DNA of 6,575 bases. Source: Fimbriimonadaceae bacterium. Lineage in GTDB: Bacteria; Armatimonadota; Fimbriimonadia; Fimbriimonadales; Fimbriimonadaceae. The position numbers and the translations under genes are program-made. Location of the stretch: the NCBI GenBank assembly GCA_020849075.1, contig JADLGZ010000088.1:1-6575 (forward strand), in the 5' to 3' direction. This document shows, piece after piece, positions 5,416 through 6,575 of this stretch (within the stretch, counting starts at the first letter, position 1; each line of letters begins with the position of its first letter). Under the pieces are notes generated by a model, which searched no databases, had not been told where the DNA came from, and saw nothing but the letters and a program-made list of their open reading frames with translations.

Positions 5416-6531
5416 CTATTCGGCAAAAACCCACATCTCGCCCTCGTGGGCCTCGGGAGAGGGGCTATTGACGGCGAATTCGACGCCGCGCTTAACGTAC
5501 TCGACGACTTCAGGTGGGAAGTCTTCGTCGCTCGCTTCGGTCGCGTGCTTGCGTTCAGCTTTGTACTTGTCCGCTTCGGCTTGAGTGAGATAACCCTTGG
5601 CGACGCAGATTTCCTTCATGATGGCGATGGGGTCGCGGCTGCGGCCAATATCAATTTCGTCCTGCGGGCGATACTTGGCGGCTCGGTCGTCATCGTGGTC
5701 GCCGTGGCCATAGCTACGATAGGTCTTGCACTCGATGATGCTGGGGCCCTTACCGGCGCGCGCCCATTCAACGCACTCCATCACTTTATCGTAAACATCA
5801 AGAACGTCCTGTCCATCGGCGATCAGGCCGGGGATACCATAACCATCGGCTCGGCGGGCGAAGTCGGGCAGGCTGTATTCGAGGTGGTTGGGCGTGCCGT
5901 ATGCCCACTGGTTGTTTTCTACGATCGTGATGACCGGGAGCTTGTGGACGGCGGCAAAGTTAATGGCCTCGTGAAAGACGCCTTGGGCGGTGGAACCTTC
6001 GCCATTGTAGGTGAGAACGACCGAGTCGCCCCCATTCAGACGATCCGCATAAACGACGCCAGCGGCGGCTGGAATCGTGCCCGCCAGCATCGAAGTGGAG
6101 TGGATAATGTGTTTGGCCTTGCTACCGATGTGCGACCAGTTATCGCGAGCCCGGCTGGGGCTGGTGACTTTGCACCAAACTTGCGCGCACAGTTCTTCGA
6201 TGGTGAGACCCATGCGGTCATTGTTGTCCCATCCGGCGCGGAGGTCCTTCAGGAAGAAGGCCGGCATATCGCGGTGAATCGGGCTGATCCAGTCATCGGG
6301 TCGGAGGCCATAAAGCGAGCCAACCAAAATCGCTTCTTGATTGTGGCTGGAGTACAAAGTACCGGTCAGGCGGCCACGGCGCTTCTCTTTGGCGAGCCGG
6401 ATATCGAAGTATCGGGCCAGATAGAGCTGCTTGAGCAACTCAAGGTAATCGTCTTTGGATAATTGTGCGCGGGCCAGCGTTCCTTCGCTGTCTGCTTTGC
6501 CATTCGTCTTCGTCGCCGGGGTACTTGCCAA
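5416..6531 (-). CDS. 2-oxo-acid dehydrogenase E1 component, alpha subunit (branched-chain-like)
   Basis: Thiamine-diphosphate-binding subunit that, with E1 beta, decarboxylates a 2-oxo acid and passes the acyl group to the lipoyl domain of E2. Length (371 residues) is typical. After a polar N-terminal tail come LLKQLYLARYFDIRLAKEKRRG (about 32-53), HNQEA, a Met-Leu-Ala-Gly-Thr segment (149-153), and the cofactor motif GEG (177-179) ending at Asn206-Asn207 (IVENNQWAY). The canonical motif is GDG; GEG is known in branched-chain E1 alpha of Bacillus, and the FHEAINFAAVHKLPVI stretch is similar to it. The C-terminal loop YRSYGHGDHDDD...KYR (271-287) matches the family's YR-x-x-G-H-S-x-x-D-x-x-x-YR loop with Gly in place of Ser. 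The start is a TTG at 6531-6529, supported by GGAG 5 nt upstream. Substrate (branched-chain oxo acids versus pyruvate) is an inference. Confidence 0.94.
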   Translation of the reverse strand: MASTPATKTNGKADSEGTLARAQLSKDDYLELLKQLYLARYFDIRLAKEKRRGRLTGTLYSSHNQEAILVGSLYGLRPDDWISPIHRDMPAFFLKDLRAGWDNNDRMGLTIEELCAQVWCKVTSPSRARDNWSHIGSKAKHIIHSTSMLAGTIPAAAGVVYADRLNGGDSVVLTYNGEGSTAQGVFHEAINFAAVHKLPVITIVENNQWAYGTPNHLEYSLPDFARRADGYGIPGLIADGQDVLDVYDKVMECVEWARAGKGPSIIECKTYRSYGHGDHDDDRAAKYRPQDEIDIGRSRDPIAIMKEICVAKGYLTQAEADKYKAERKHATEASDEDFPPEVVEYVKRGVEFAVNSPSPEAHEGEMWVFAE

Positions 6532-6536
6532 GATAT

Positions 6537-6540
6537 CTCC
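6537..6540 (-). promoter_or_regulatory. Ribosome-binding site that fixes the TTG start of E1 alpha
   Basis: On the minus strand TCTGGAG is followed by ATATC and then TTG. The GGAG core is five bases from the TTG, the best Shine-Dalgarno in the window. No ATG lies close by in frame, so the TTG is preferred. Confidence 0.75.
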
Positions 6541-6556
6541 AGAAAACTCGTTGCGA

Positions 6557-6570
6557 GTACAAAATTGTAC
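6557..6570 (-). promoter_or_regulatory. Candidate -10 box inside an operator-like palindrome upstream of E1 alpha
   Basis: On the minus strand TACAAT (6569-6564), one mismatch from TATAAT, lies about 32 bp before the TTG start. It sits inside the palindrome GTACAA-N2-TTGTAC (6557-6570). Directly downstream, ACTCG-CAA-CGAGT (6558-6546) can form a small 5'-UTR hairpin before the ribosome-binding site. The -35 region would lie beyond the right edge, so the promoter is incomplete. A dimeric repressor bound at the palindrome would block polymerase; this is inference. Confidence 0.45.
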
Positions 6571-6575
6571 CTTGA

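Noticed and set aside
5329..6462. 377-codon plus-strand open frame opposite E1 alpha
   Set aside because: It lies in the antisense frame in exact codon register with a clearly real E1 alpha gene. It has no recognisable domain and starts within the heptad repeats. Long antisense frames of this kind are a by-product of codon bias.

Overview
The window is ordinary bacterial chromosome (GC in the mid-fifties by eye) with six protein genes, one of them cut by the left edge, and one initiator tRNA. It shows no transposase, integrase, phage gene, CRISPR array, plasmid function or defence module. An acylated-lipoprotein signal peptide, an MscL channel and two-subunit 2-oxo-acid dehydrogenase genes point to a free-living aerobic bacterium. 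The phylum cannot be fixed from the sequence. The bL28 type would fit Armatimonadota (Fimbriimonadia-like) or a similar environmental lineage, but this is only an impression.

Layout, left to right. (1) Plus strand, 1-893: the 3' part of the gene for ribosomal protein bL28, a clear intrinsic terminator, mscL, then an initiator tRNA-fMet with a consensus TATAAT box almost touching its 5' end and a hairpin terminator behind it. (2) Plus strand, 894-3697: a family-5 (peptide/nickel type) solute-binding lipoprotein overlapping by an ATGA junction an AraC-type regulator with an unrecognised N-terminal half. No permease or ATPase gene is present. (3) Minus strand, 4111-3704: a lone CheY-like receiver protein, ending 6 bp from the end of the convergent AraC gene. 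(4) An intergenic stretch, 4112-4318, with several short inverted and direct repeats. (5) Minus strand, 6531-4319: E1 alpha then E1 beta of a thiamine-diphosphate 2-oxo-acid dehydrogenase, probably of the branched-chain type. The two genes are separated by a 95-bp spacer almost filled by heptanucleotide repeats in two opposed blocks. The E1 alpha 5' end has a good ribosome-binding site, a TTG start and an operator-like palindrome over a -10 box.

How they work together: the E1 genes form one transcription unit for the decarboxylating component of a dehydrogenase complex whose E2 and E3 must be encoded elsewhere. The binding protein and AraC regulator form a second, translationally coupled unit, in which the regulator may control uptake or sensing of the ligand. 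The bL28, MscL and tRNA genes are housekeeping functions with separate transcription signals.

I did not find a clearly new multi-gene system. The items most worth a second look are the opposed heptanucleotide-repeat spacer between the E1 genes, the binding-protein/AraC pair without a transporter, and the initiator tRNA with its adjacent promoter box and unusual bases.
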